Assembly: GCA_934481515.1 (NCBI GenBank) | Contig: CAKSPO010000001.1 | Span: 1 to 64,000, forward strand | Direction: 5' to 3' | DNA from: an uncultured Eubacteriales bacterium | GTDB lineage: Bacteria > Bacillota > Clostridia > Oscillospirales > CAG-272 | Length of the DNA: 64,000 bases | In this document: piece by piece, positions 17,594 through 25,895 of the stretch | Layout: every line of letters begins with the position of its first letter | How positions within the stretch are numbered: the stretch's first letter is position 1 | Made by a program: the position numbers and the translations under genes | The notes under the pieces: model-generated | Told to the model about the DNA's origin: nothing | Databases searched by the model: none | Seen by the model: the letters and a program-made list of their open reading frames with translations, nothing else

Positions 17594-18598
17594 TCAATGC
17601 CGGATTTTTTTCTCCGCCAGCGGATTCTGTGCCATGGCTTTTTCGATCTCGTCATTGGAAACATGTGTGTAAATCTGTGTGGTATTGAGCTGTTCATGTC
17701 CGAGAATTTCCTTGAGCACCCGGACATCCACCTTCCCGGACTGATACATGAGCGTTGCCGCGGTATGGCGCAGCTTGTGAACCGAATAATGCTGTGCCTC
17801 AAGACCGGCAAGCTTCAGATATTTGTAGACCATTGCCTGCACGGTTTTGACGCTGATCCGCTGTTCCAGACGGCTGAGGAACAGTGCTTTGGTATCGGCT
17901 TTGATGTGCCGCTGACTCATCCGGTCGATGAGCTGTTCCGTGACTGCCGCCTGACAGGCATCGTTCAGATAAACCACCCGTTCCTTATTTCCTTTTCCGG
18001 TCACGCGCAGGGAGGTGATGTCGGAATCAATGTCGTTGATGTCGATTCCGACCAGCTCAGATACCCGGAGCCCGCAGTTGAGAAAGAGCGTCAGGATAGC
18101 GTAATCGCGGGTACGATAAGGGGATTTTGTGTCCTTCTCCACCGCAGAGAGCAGTCGCAGAGCTTCCTCCAGCGTCAGTACCTTCGGAAGTGATTTCTTT
18201 GCCTTCGGGGAATCAATGTCGGTGGTCGGGTTGTATTCCAGATAATGCTTTTTGTTGACAAGATAGCGGTACAGGGACCGGATGGCGGAGAGCTTGCGGG
18301 AACGCGCCGCCCACTGGTTTTTACGGGATTGGTTGATGTAGAACAGAAATTCGTACAGATCCTCGCCGCGGATACTTCCAAGCTGTTGCAGCCCGACCCC
18401 GCGCACATCCAGACGGAAAAACTCCTCCGAGTCAAAGGGAATGTCCTTTTCCCGCGCGACCAGAAAGCGGAAGAAGGTGCGCAGATCCAGAAGGTATTCC
18501 TCCACGGTTTTCCGGGAACATCCCTGAATGGAAAGCTTATAGGCGGCATATTCCTGAATCAAAGAAGAAAATTCCTCTGTAGACACCGATCCGGACAA
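17594..18598 (-). CDS. xerC: Tyrosine recombinase XerC/XerD type
   Basis: A site-specific recombinase of about 334 residues, probably for chromosome dimer resolution. The N-terminal SAM-like core-binding domain (about 10-105) includes YKLSIQGCSRKTVEEYLLDL. The catalytic domain shows the expected residues: Arg in NCGLRVSELVG, His-x-x-Arg in HKLRHTAATL, His in LGHEQLNTT and the nucleophilic Tyr in QIYTHVS near residue 310. The annotated frame opens with GTG 18607, but this overlaps the GAGGAGG sequence at 18607-18613. A TTG at 18598 has an eight-base spacing and is my choice. No attachment site, phage or integron genes lie next to it, which favours a housekeeping Xer. C and D types cannot be separated with certainty. 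Confidence 0.85.
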   Translation of the reverse strand: MSGSVSTEEFSSLIQEYAAYKLSIQGCSRKTVEEYLLDLRTFFRFLVAREKDIPFDSEEFFRLDVRGVGLQQLGSIRGEDLYEFLFYINQSRKNQWAARSRKLSAIRSLYRYLVNKKHYLEYNPTTDIDSPKAKKSLPKVLTLEEALRLLSAVEKDTKSPYRTRDYAILTLFLNCGLRVSELVGIDINDIDSDITSLRVTGKGNKERVVYLNDACQAAVTEQLIDRMSQRHIKADTKALFLSRLEQRISVKTVQAMVYKYLKLAGLEAQHYSVHKLRHTAATLMYQSGKVDVRVLKEILGHEQLNTTQIYTHVSNDEIEKAMAQNPLAEKKIRH

Positions 18599-18731
18599 GC
18601 ACCACACCTCCTCAAAGAAACAGCAGTCGGATTTTTCGTTTCGTTGCGGCAGAACGCAAAACAGAATACCTTCATTATACCGCAGTTCTTGCTGTTTTAG
18701 TTGATAAATTGTAAATTTTCGCGCGGAAAGG

Positions 18732-18760
18732 TTGTTTTTTTGAAAGAACTCCTGTATAAT
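18732..18760 (+). promoter_or_regulatory. Promoter upstream of the small membrane protein gene
   Basis: TTGTTT (18732-18737), 17-base spacer, TATAAT (18755-18760). On the opposite strand TATAAT at 18674-18679 may be the -10 box of the recombinase gene, but its -35 is poor. Confidence 0.65.
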
Positions 18761-18807
18761 ATTCCTATATTTTTAATGTTCAAAGGGATTTATTCAGAGG
18801 TAACGGG

Positions 18808-19407
18808 ATGAAAAAGCTTTTCTACGAGCATTCTTATGACATGGTAAAGATGTTCCTGAATCAATTTGCCACCTCACTGTTCGGCTTCGTTCTCGCATTG
18901 GCTTCCGTTCGGGCGGGAAATACGGCACTCCGGCTCGGAACCAGTATTGCGGCAATTGTGTTTTATCTTTTCCTGCTTTATACAATGACATGGCCGATCG
19001 GCTTCCGCGACCGGACACCGGTTTTGCACGGCAGAGCCAAAGCCACGCCGTGGAAAGGATTCGCGATTTCTTTCTTTGCAAACGCTGTCAATTTTCTGTG
19101 CGCCATTCTGATTATGCTGGCTTCCTTGCTGGATGTTCCTTTTTTCAGCACGGCAGGAGGCTTCAGCCACGCCGCTACCTACCTTTTGGAGGGGATGTAC
19201 ACCGGCGTACTCATGATTCATGTGGGCGATGCCGCACTCAACTCTTATTGGTTTATGTATTTTCTGATCACCATTCCTTCCATTCTGATCTCCGGTATCG
19301 CATATCTGATGGGATTTCATGACAAAAAATACACCAAGCTGTTTGACCCTGTGTATCCGGAATCAGATCGGGAGCCGAAGAAAAAGAGAGAGCACCGCGA
19401 TGATTGA
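18808..19407 (+). CDS. Predicted membrane protein of unknown function
   Basis: I do not recognise a family. The 199-residue product has about five hydrophobic segments: roughly residues 15-38, 43-65, 85-110, an amphipathic stretch near 115-140, and 145-172. A soluble, highly charged tail rich in Lys, Arg, Glu and Asp follows. GAGG precedes the ATG and a good promoter lies 50 bases further up. Its last eight bases overlap the start of the HAD phosphatase gene, so the two are translationally coupled and may be functionally linked. Confidence 0.7.
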   Translation: MKKLFYEHSYDMVKMFLNQFATSLFGFVLALASVRAGNTALRLGTSIAAIVFYLFLLYTMTWPIGFRDRTPVLHGRAKATPWKGFAISFFANAVNFLCAILIMLASLLDVPFFSTAGGFSHAATYLLEGMYTGVLMIHVGDAALNSYWFMYFLITIPSILISGIAYLMGFHDKKYTKLFDPVYPESDREPKKKREHRDD

Positions 19408-20032
19408 GCATCTGATCTTTGATTTTGACGGAACCATTTCGGATTCCTATCCGCTGTTTCTGCACTTTTACGATGAAATTGCCGCCGCCCGCGGGATTTC
19501 TCTGGTGTGCGACCGGGATACGCTGTATCATGCGATCAAGCAGACCGCATATGAGGGGTATCTGGCATCCGGCTTTGACCGTTATTTCGGGTATAAGGAA
19601 TTTTGCGACCTGTTCCACGGACTGCAATGGGAGCACCGGATGGAATTCCGCGCTTTTCCGGAGGCGGTAACGCTTTTGCGGAACAGTCTGTCGGAGGGAA
19701 AAAAGAACTACCTCTACACGCACAGCGGACCGATGGTCTCCGATATGCTTTGCAATATGGGAATTTCCGATTGCTTTACCTTCCTTCTGGATTCCTCCTA
19801 CGGCTTCCCGATGAAGCCGGCACCGGATGCCCTGCAATTTCTTTGCAGGGAACTGCATCTTCCGGTGGAGCGCTGCGCAATGATCGGCGACCGACCGATT
19901 GATTCTGCTGCCGGACGGAATGCGGGAATGCTCGGATGCCTTTGGGACGCGGACGGGCTTTTTTCGCGGGAAGCAGAAGAGGTTTATGTCAGGAAGCTCA
20001 CTGAGCTGCCGGAAGAACTGAAAAAATTCTGA
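19400..20032 (+). CDS. HAD family hydrolase, phosphoglycolate phosphatase-like
   Basis: A 210-residue haloacid-dehalogenase phosphatase. Motif I is DFDGTISDS (residues ~7-15) with the nucleophilic and acid/base Asp. Motif II is the YTHS segment with Thr/Ser near residue 110. The motif III lysine is in GFPMKPAPDAL, and motif IV is MIGDRPIDSAAG. The helical cap between motifs I and II is the C1 type used by Gph/PGM-like enzymes on small phosphorylated metabolites. The ATG at 19400 overlaps the preceding stop; the longer frame from 19319 lies inside that gene. A hairpin terminator follows. The substrate is unknown. Confidence 0.85.
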   Translation: MIEHLIFDFDGTISDSYPLFLHFYDEIAAARGISLVCDRDTLYHAIKQTAYEGYLASGFDRYFGYKEFCDLFHGLQWEHRMEFRAFPEAVTLLRNSLSEGKKNYLYTHSGPMVSDMLCNMGISDCFTFLLDSSYGFPMKPAPDALQFLCRELHLPVERCAMIGDRPIDSAAGRNAGMLGCLWDADGLFSREAEEVYVRKLTELPEELKKF

Positions 20033-20037
20033 ATCCG

Positions 20038-20075
20038 TCCCGCCGATGTCATGATGCACCGGCGGGATTCTTTTT
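20038..20075 (+). terminator. Terminator after the HAD gene
   Basis: TCCCGCCG (20038-20045) pairs with CGGCGGGA (20060-20067) around a 14-base loop and is followed by TTCTTTTT. Confidence 0.75.
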
Positions 20076-20127
20076 CAGTCCTGAAAGCGAGGAAAAGAGC
20101 TTAATATTTTTTTGGAGGAAAACGTCC

Positions 20128-21114
20128 ATGACTTTTTCAAGGCAGATGGCAGAATGGGCTTGCTTCCCGGATGCCATCCGGCAGAACCGCCCGATTACCA
20201 ATCCGGCAGAGCTGTTCCGATGCCGGAGCGTCACGGAACTGTTGCTTGCCTGCGACGCGGACAGAAGAGAGATCGGAGACAACGGCTCGGATTACGGATA
20301 CTTTTCCGCTTTCTGTGAGGCGCTTCCGTGCCTGGCGGGAAACGCAACGGCAGAATCGGTTTTGCACCTGTTGCGTTTTGCTTTTCCGGAATCTCCTGAG
20401 GTTTCCTTTGAAAATCGAACCGTATTTTGGACGTATGCGACCGGGAAGCTCATGGAACATCCCTGCCGCGGTGGCGATGTTCTGCCGCCGGGAACCCGTT
20501 ATTGCCTGTGTCGCGCGGAAGAAACTCCTGCCACGCTTCCCAAAACCCTTCTTCCTGTCCTGAGCGCGGAATCCTTGTTGCCGGAAGGACGGATGCTGCC
20601 GGAGAAATGGGAGAAGGAGACCGAACGGGTGTTGTCGGCTTTCTCTGCGGCGGGATGTGAAAAAATACTGTTTCCGCTGTCCGCGGAGTATCGGTTCGTC
20701 CGTCCGGATCCATATCATGTTGCACTCACTCTGCAAAAGGAACGCCGTACACCGGAGGAGCAGTCACTTCTGATCACTCAGCTTTTCCGCCGAATGTGTA
20801 TCGCCTGCAAAGCGCATAACTGGCTTCTGATTCCGGATTTTCGGTGCGGTTCGCAGGAAGCCGTCGGACTGCTTTCCTGCTTCCTGCGCACAGGGGAGCT
20901 TCCGTCTCTCTGCTGGAGTACGGGAGATGTCTCGACAAGGAGTCAGCTGCTGCAATTTTCCCTTCACACGCCGGAGGTTTCCTTACGTCCGGTTCTGCTT
21001 CGCTCCGATGCGCCGGAGGAAACCGCGTTTTCCGCGATGCAGGCGCAGGTTGCGGCACAGTATCCTGCCGGTCGGACCTGCGTTTCGACCGGGTACGGAT
21101 TTCCATTCTTTTAA
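20128..21114 (+). CDS. Uronate isomerase-like protein lacking the N-terminal metal motif
   Basis: A 328-residue protein with no clear annotation. Its order of landmarks resembles glucuronate isomerase (UxaC). NRPITNPAELF near residue 20 is like the E.RPF.n..ELW element. NGSDYGYFSAFCEALPCLAGN near 52-72 is like SDYEKFLAF...P...GNP. AGCEKILFPLSAEY and the following E..LL.....RR..A..HNW stretch resemble the C-terminal half. The family's N-terminal DPHCH metal-binding segment should come just before NRP but only about 20 residues precede it, without an HxH. The protein is also shorter than UxaC (~465 residues). So if related it is probably catalytically inactive or repurposed. This comparison is from memory and needs a profile search. 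TTTGGAGG provides a good RBS. Confidence 0.5.
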   Translation: MTFSRQMAEWACFPDAIRQNRPITNPAELFRCRSVTELLLACDADRREIGDNGSDYGYFSAFCEALPCLAGNATAESVLHLLRFAFPESPEVSFENRTVFWTYATGKLMEHPCRGGDVLPPGTRYCLCRAEETPATLPKTLLPVLSAESLLPEGRMLPEKWEKETERVLSAFSAAGCEKILFPLSAEYRFVRPDPYHVALTLQKERRTPEEQSLLITQLFRRMCIACKAHNWLLIPDFRCGSQEAVGLLSCFLRTGELPSLCWSTGDVSTRSQLLQFSLHTPEVSLRPVLLRSDAPEETAFSAMQAQVAAQYPAGRTCVSTGYGFPFF

Positions 21115-21162
21115 AAATAATGACAGCCAAAAGGCGAGAACATGAAAACGGAGGACGGGCGG

Positions 21163-21876
21163 ATGTTGTTTTTTTATGTAAGACACGGGGATCCGATATA
21201 TCAGCCGGATTCTCTGACACCGTTGGGCAAACGGCAGGCGGAGGCGCTGGCAAGGCGGTTTTCCATTTATGGACTGGATCGGATTTATGCCTCCTCCTCC
21301 ACCCGCGCCATGGAAACGGCTCAGCCTACCTGCGAGGTTCTGAAGCAGGAAATGACGGTGCTCGATTGGTGTCATGAAAACCTCGCGGGAAAAGATTTTT
21401 ATCTGTATGAGGACGAACGGCATGACTGGTGCTTTCAGTTACCGCGGTACCGGGCACTTTTCCGGAACCCGGAGGTTCTGAAGCTCGGAAAGCTGTGGTA
21501 TACGCATCCCGTGTTTGCACACACCACCTTTGCCACAGGATGGGAGCGGATTGTGAGGGAAGGAAATACATTTTTGGCTTCTCTCGGGTTTGTGCATGAT
21601 TCGGAGCAAAACGCTTACCGTGTCACGGAGCCATGCGCGGAGCGGGTGGCGCTTTTTGCACACCAGGGATTCGGATTGCTTTTCCTCAGTATGGTTCTGG
21701 ACATTCCGTACCCGGTATTTTCCACCCACTTTGATATGGCACATACCGGAATGACGGTGCTGGAATTTCCGGAAGACGGAGAATGGGTTGTCCCCAGGGT
21801 TCTTGCCTTGTCCGATACGGGACATCTGTACAAGAAAGATCTCATGATGGGATTCCAGAACCGGATCCGTTTTTGA
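21163..21876 (+). CDS. Histidine phosphatase family protein
   Basis: A 237-residue member of the phosphoglycerate mutase-like histidine phosphatase superfamily. The phospho-acceptor motif is YVRHGDP at residues ~5-11. SSSTRAMETAQ (residue ~45) gives the second Arg, and LFAHQGFGLLFL supplies the second catalytic His near residue 168. The longer central insert, with DWCHENLAG and aromatic residues, is typical of clostridial forms with unknown substrate. GGAGG at 21150-21154 and an eight-base spacing select ATG 21163 over ATG 21142. It follows the uronate-isomerase-like gene by about 48 bases and is probably in the same transcript. Confidence 0.85.
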   Translation: MLFFYVRHGDPIYQPDSLTPLGKRQAEALARRFSIYGLDRIYASSSTRAMETAQPTCEVLKQEMTVLDWCHENLAGKDFYLYEDERHDWCFQLPRYRALFRNPEVLKLGKLWYTHPVFAHTTFATGWERIVREGNTFLASLGFVHDSEQNAYRVTEPCAERVALFAHQGFGLLFLSMVLDIPYPVFSTHFDMAHTGMTVLEFPEDGEWVVPRVLALSDTGHLYKKDLMMGFQNRIRF

Positions 21877-21930
21877 GATCCACGAGCAATTCTAAATTTA
21901 AATTTTTTGTGAACAATCGCCTTCTTTTAC

Positions 21931-21959
21931 TTACAAATCTGCAAAGAATGTGATATACT
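21931..21959 (+). promoter_or_regulatory. Promoter of carD-like gene
   Basis: TTACAA (21931-21936), 17-base spacer, TATACT (21954-21959) with an extended TGA. Confidence 0.65.
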
Positions 21960-22037
21960 ATTGATAGAGTTCATATTATAGTATCATTTATGCTTATTTT
22001 TTGTAAAAAATGCGGTAGAAAAAAGGAGGGCGGAGCA

Positions 22038-22544
22038 ATGTTTCAGGTCAATGATTATGTGTTTTATGAATCCGGGGGAATTTGCAGAATTTCGGACATC
22101 TGTGCGGCTCCGCTGGAAAATATGCCGGCTGACCGGGATTACTATGTGATGAAATCGGTGCATGACAGCAATGAGGTCATCTATATTCCGGTAGACAGCG
22201 ACCGTGTGTTTTTACGGAGACTGCTGAACCGGGAGGAAGCCGAGCAGCTTCTGGATGAAATTCCGGCAGTGGAAGTGATTGAGGAACCGAACGCAAAAAT
22301 ATTGCGCAACCGGTATCAGGAGGCAATGCGGACGCATGAGCCATTGGAGTGGATCCGGGTAATCAAAACGGTACATGCCAGAACCCGTGAGCGGGCGCAG
22401 AAATCACAGCGCCTTTCGGAAACCGAACGTTCCTTTGTGGAAGCGGCAAAGCGGTATCTGTACGCGGAGCTTGCATTGGCGCTGGGACTGGATGCGCAGG
22501 ATATGGAAGGCTATATTACGGAGCATATCCGGAAAATGGCGTGA
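22038..22544 (+). CDS. CarD family transcriptional regulator
   Basis: A 168-residue RNA-polymerase-binding protein. The N-terminal CarD/TRCF RNA-polymerase-interaction domain (residues 1-60) reads MFQVNDYVFYESGGICRISD and later YYVMKSVHDSNEVIYIPVD, the hallmark of the family. The helical C-terminal half (70-165) is rich in Arg and Glu and corresponds to the DNA-contacting part that stabilises the open promoter complex in mycobacterial CarD. AGGAGGGCGGAG precedes ATG 22038; the frame from 21990 has no RBS. It is transcribed alone from its own promoter and ends in a bidirectional terminator. Such proteins usually act globally on rRNA and stress promoters; its targets here are unknown. Confidence 0.87.
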   Translation: MFQVNDYVFYESGGICRISDICAAPLENMPADRDYYVMKSVHDSNEVIYIPVDSDRVFLRRLLNREEAEQLLDEIPAVEVIEEPNAKILRNRYQEAMRTHEPLEWIRVIKTVHARTRERAQKSQRLSETERSFVEAAKRYLYAELALALGLDAQDMEGYITEHIRKMA

Positions 22545-22589
22545 GCGTTTGCGCTTCTCCGGGGGTGTACCGGGTATATAGACATATAT

Positions 22590-22634
22590 AAAGCTGTCGT
22601 AACCCATCTTTGGGATGGCTTGCGACAGCTTTTT
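22590..22634. terminator. Bidirectional terminator
   Basis: AAAGCTGTCG (22590-22599) pairs with CGACAGCTTT (22623-22632), with an inner CCCATC/GGATGG helix and flanking A and T runs. It serves both the carD-like gene and the convergent ldh. Confidence 0.85.
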
Positions 22635-22668
22635 CTGATGAACCGTTCTGCTTTTTTGCCCGAGAATC

Positions 22669-23646
22669 TCAGTGCACCGGCGAGAGATCGTTTTCCAGCT
22701 CGCGTCCGGCTTCCTGTAAGGCGACCGCTGCCTTTTGCAGACGTTCCTCTTCTTCCCGGTTCAGCGGGATTTCCAGCACCTGACGGATTCCCTCCCGTCC
22801 GACAATGCAAGGGAGACTCATATAGATGCCTTCCATTCCGTAGTGACCGTCTGCCAGAGCAGAAACGGGAAGAATATAGTTTTCGTCCCGCACAATCGCG
22901 GAGACAATCCGCTTGACGGATTCCGCGATGGCATAGTACGTGGCACCTTTGGCTTCAATGATCCGGTAGGCGCTGTCGCGGATTTCGTGAAACAGCCTGT
23001 CCCGGGTTTCGGAATCAAACCGTTTTCCGGTTGTTTCGCAGTAGCGGTTCAGATCCACGCCGGAAACATTTGCCGAGCTCCAGACAGGAAGCTCCCGGTC
23101 GCCGTGCTCTCCGATAATAAAGGAATGTACGTTCCGGCTGTCCACTCCCAGATGCTGACCGACCGATTGCTTCAGGCGCGCCGTGTCAAGAACGGTTCCG
23201 GAGCCGATGACGCGATTGGCGGGAAACCCGGAAAGCTTCCAGGTTACATACGACAAAACATCCACGGGATTGGTAACGATCAGCAGAATTGCGGAACGGT
23301 TGTTTTCGGTGATTCCGTTTACAATACTGCGGAAGATGCGGGTGTTGGTGTGCAGCAGATCCATCCGGGTCTCTCCCGAGCGTTGATTTGCTCCAGCGGT
23401 AATGATAATCAGACCGCAGTCCGCAAGATCCGGATAATCTCCGGCAAAAATATTCATCGGTGTATGAAAGGGAAGCCCGTCCCGCAGGTCATTTGCTTCT
23501 CCCTCGGCTTTTTTTCGGTTGATATCGATCAGAACCATATCCGAGAACCATCCGGTCTGCATCAGTGTATATGCAACGGTGGCGCCGACATTTCCGCAAC
23601 CGATTACGGCGCATTTCCGCAAATTTGCATTTTCAAAGCGGTTCAT
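22669..23646 (-). CDS. ldh: L-lactate dehydrogenase
   Basis: Reduces pyruvate to L-lactate with NADH, recycling NAD during fermentation. The 325-residue protein begins with the Rossmann motif VIGCGNVGATVAYTLMQ. It has the coenzyme-selecting DIN segment, the substrate loop GANQRSGETRMDLL (Gln after Asn favours lactate; malate dehydrogenases have Arg), NPVDVLSYVTWKLSG and the catalytic His in IIGEHGDRELPVWS. AAGGAGGAAACACG precedes ATG 23646; the extra 12 residues of the longer frame are upstream of that RBS. A TATACT box at 23685-23690 (minus strand) and an inverted repeat at 23713-23726 suggest repressor control. Confidence 0.9.
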   Translation of the reverse strand: MNRFENANLRKCAVIGCGNVGATVAYTLMQTGWFSDMVLIDINRKKAEGEANDLRDGLPFHTPMNIFAGDYPDLADCGLIIITAGANQRSGETRMDLLHTNTRIFRSIVNGITENNRSAILLIVTNPVDVLSYVTWKLSGFPANRVIGSGTVLDTARLKQSVGQHLGVDSRNVHSFIIGEHGDRELPVWSSANVSGVDLNRYCETTGKRFDSETRDRLFHEIRDSAYRIIEAKGATYYAIAESVKRIVSAIVRDENYILPVSALADGHYGMEGIYMSLPCIVGREGIRQVLEIPLNREEEERLQKAAVALQEAGRELENDLSPVH

Positions 23647-23712
23647 CGTGTTTCCTCCTTGCTTTTTTGAATCATTGCACATTTAGTATATACGATTTTT
23701 CCGGATGTTTGC

Positions 23713-23726
23713 GTTGTATTGACAAC
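23713..23726. promoter_or_regulatory. Inverted repeat at the ldh promoter
   Basis: GTTGT-ATTG-ACAAC overlaps the predicted -35 of ldh (its -10, TATACT on the minus strand, is at 23685-23690). The sequence recalls the TTGT...ACAA ends of Rex redox-repressor sites but is shorter and imperfect. Operator function is an inference. Confidence 0.4.
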
Positions 23727-23750
23727 AAACAGAAAAAATGAAAAAAATAC

Positions 23751-23779
23751 TTGACAGAACGGAAAGCATGTGATATACT
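23751..23779 (+). promoter_or_regulatory. Promoter of ylxM-ffh-rpsP-khpA operon
   Basis: Consensus TTGACA (23751-23756), 17-base spacer, TATACT (23774-23779) with an extended TGA. This is one of the best promoters in the window, as expected for SRP and ribosomal protein genes. Confidence 0.8.
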
Positions 23780-23821
23780 ATGTAAAGCAATTTGCTTTAC
23801 ACATCGTATAGGAGAGCTCCG

Positions 23822-24157
23822 ATGTTTGAAAAGAACCTGAAAATCGGATTTTTGCTGGATTTTTACGGAGAGATCCTGTCCGACCGGAAGCGGACAGTGC
23901 TGGATTATTATTATAATGACGATCTTTCCCTCGCGGAGATTGCGGAAGAAATCGGAATTTCCCGGCAGGGTGTCCGGGAATTGATTAAGAAGGCGGAAGA
24001 GGAACTTTTGCTTTACGAGACGAAGCTGGGGCTTGCCGGTCGATTCCGGGAAACGGAAGAGCGGGCAGAGAGACTGATGGCTCTGCTTCGGCAGAAAGAT
24101 GCTTCGGAAGAGCTTCTTGACGCTGCAGGACAGCTGCTGAAAACCATTCGCGGGTAA
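23822..24157 (+). CDS. ylxM: YlxM family DNA-binding protein
   Basis: A 111-residue helix-turn-helix protein of the UPF0122/YlxM family, almost always encoded just before ffh. FLLDFYGEILSDRKRTVLDY, DDLSLAEIAEEIGISRQGVR and the helical remainder match the sigma-70 region 4-like fold of the family. It is thought to modulate the signal recognition particle pathway or its expression. GGAGAGCTCCG precedes the ATG at 23822; the frame from 23792 would begin within the leader. It is the first gene of the ylxM-ffh-rpsP-khpA run. Confidence 0.9.
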   Translation: MFEKNLKIGFLLDFYGEILSDRKRTVLDYYYNDDLSLAEIAEEIGISRQGVRELIKKAEEELLLYETKLGLAGRFRETEERAERLMALLRQKDASEELLDAAGQLLKTIRG

Positions 24158-24231
24158 GGGAAGAAAAACATACAGACAGGCTCCGGAGCGGGGTACAGCC
24201 GCATCATGAAAAAGGGGGGGAGGAAAAACGG

Positions 24232-25575
24232 ATGTTTGAGAGCTTGGGAGAAAAACTGAACAATGCATTCAAAAAGTTCCGGAACAAGGGAAAGCTGACC
24301 GAAGCGGATGTCAAAAGCGGCATGCGGGAAATCAAGCTGGCGCTTCTGGAAGCGGACGTCAACTTCAAGGTTGTTCGGGACTTTATCAAGATCGTATCGG
24401 AGAGAGCGGTCGGAACCGAGGTATTGGAATCCTTGCTTCCGGCACAACAGATTGTAAAAATCGTCAACGAGGAGCTGACCCGCCTGATGGGAGGGACGCA
24501 ATCCAAATTGACCATTGCCCCGAAGCCGCCGACCATCGTCATGATGGTAGGTTTGCAGGGCGCCGGAAAAACGACGCACGCAGGAAAGCTGGCGGGATTA
24601 TATAAAAAGCAAGGCAAGCGTCCTTTGCTGGTGGCGTGCGATGTCTACCGCCCGGCAGCAATCAAGCAGTTGCAGGTGGTTGGCGACCGGTTGGAGATTC
24701 CGGTATTTACCATGGGAGATCAGGTTTCTCCGGTGGAGATTGCCCGTGAGGGTGTCCGTGCCGCGGTTCAAAAGGGATATGACATGGTATTCATTGATAC
24801 CGCAGGTCGGTTGCAGATCGACGAGGTTCTGATGGAGGAACTGAAGCAGATCAAGGAAGCGGTTCATCCTACGGAAATCCTTCTCACGGTAGACGCCATG
24901 ATCGGTCAGGAATCGGTCAACGTGGCGGAAACCTTCAACAACCAATTAGACATCACCGGCGTGATTCTGACAAAGCTGGACGGCGATACCCGCGGCGGAG
25001 CGGCGCTTTCCATCCGGTATGTCACCGGAAAACCGATTAAGTTTGTCGGTACCGGGGAAAAGCTGGATACCATTGAGCCGTTTTATCCGGATCGGATGGC
25101 GTCAAGAATTCTCGGTATGGGAGACGTGCTGACGCTGATTGATAAGGCGCAGGCGGCATATGACGAAAAACAGGCGGCGGCGCTGGAGCAAAAACTCCGG
25201 CAGCAGACATTTACCCTGGATGATTATCTGACGCAGATGGCGCAGGTAAAGAACATGGGAAATCTCGATCAGCTTGTGGGAATGATTCCCGGTATCAAAC
25301 CGGGAGCACTGAAGGATGCCAAGGTTGATGAAGCCGCAATGGCACGGACAGAGGCGATTATTCATTCCATGACGCCGAAGGAGCGGGAGCACCCGGAAAT
25401 CATCAACGCTTCCCGTAAAAAAAGAATTGCCGCAGGTTCGGGAACCACGGTAGAGGACGTTAACAAGCTTCTCCGTCAGTTCGAACAGATGCTGAAGATG
25501 ATGAAGCAGTTCAGCGGAATGGGGAAGTCCCGCCAGGGAAAAAAGATGCTCGGCAGAATGAAGATGCCTTTCTGA
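24232..25575 (+). CDS. ffh: Signal recognition particle protein Ffh
   Basis: The GTPase of the signal recognition particle, which binds signal peptides of nascent membrane proteins and 4.5S RNA and docks with FtsY. The 447-residue protein has the N-terminal four-helix bundle (1-90). The G domain holds GLQGAGKTTHAGKLAG (near 108), DTAGRLQIDE and TKLDGDTRGGAALS. The C-terminal methionine-rich M domain (330-440) has the RNA-binding SRKKRIAAGSGTTVEDVN helix-loop. Length and order are standard. GGGGGGAGG precedes the ATG. No SRP RNA gene is visible in the window. Confidence 0.97.
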   Translation: MFESLGEKLNNAFKKFRNKGKLTEADVKSGMREIKLALLEADVNFKVVRDFIKIVSERAVGTEVLESLLPAQQIVKIVNEELTRLMGGTQSKLTIAPKPPTIVMMVGLQGAGKTTHAGKLAGLYKKQGKRPLLVACDVYRPAAIKQLQVVGDRLEIPVFTMGDQVSPVEIAREGVRAAVQKGYDMVFIDTAGRLQIDEVLMEELKQIKEAVHPTEILLTVDAMIGQESVNVAETFNNQLDITGVILTKLDGDTRGGAALSIRYVTGKPIKFVGTGEKLDTIEPFYPDRMASRILGMGDVLTLIDKAQAAYDEKQAAALEQKLRQQTFTLDDYLTQMAQVKNMGNLDQLVGMIPGIKPGALKDAKVDEAAMARTEAIIHSMTPKEREHPEIINASRKKRIAAGSGTTVEDVNKLLRQFEQMLKMMKQFSGMGKSRQGKKMLGRMKMPF

Positions 25576-25627
25576 ATTCACCGTTCATTATAAAAAACAA
25601 CAATTTATTTTTCGGAGGACACAAATC

Positions 25628-25873
25628 ATGGCAGTAAAAATGAGACTGAGAAGACTGGGCGCAAAGAAAGCACCCTTTTACCGTGTAATCGTTGCGGACA
25701 GCCGCTCTCCCAGAGACGGTCGTTTCATCGAGGAGGTCGGCTACTACAATCCGCTCTCCAATCCGGTAGAGATCAAGATTGATGCCGAGAAGGCGAAGAA
25801 GTGGATTGCAAACGGCGCACAGCCGACTGAGACCGTAAAGGCGTTGCTGAAGAAGAGCGGCATCGTTGACTGA
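25628..25873 (+). CDS. rpsP: 30S ribosomal protein S16
   Basis: An 81-residue small-subunit ribosomal protein. MAVKMRLRRLGAKKAPFYRV, VADSRSPRDGRFIEEVGYYN and the C-terminal WIANGAQPTETVKALLKKSG are textbook S16. CGGAGGACACAAATC precedes the ATG. It lies 52 bases after ffh and 22 bases before the KH-domain gene in the expected order. Confidence 0.97.
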   Translation: MAVKMRLRRLGAKKAPFYRVIVADSRSPRDGRFIEEVGYYNPLSNPVEIKIDAEKAKKWIANGAQPTETVKALLKKSGIVD

Positions 25874-25895
25874 ACTCTTTTCGGGGAGGTCAAGC

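Noticed and set aside
17594..18598. Tyrosine recombinase as a sign of a mobile element
   Set aside because: No direct repeats, integrase-associated excisionase or cargo genes lie around it, and flanking genes are housekeeping. A chromosomal Xer role is simpler.
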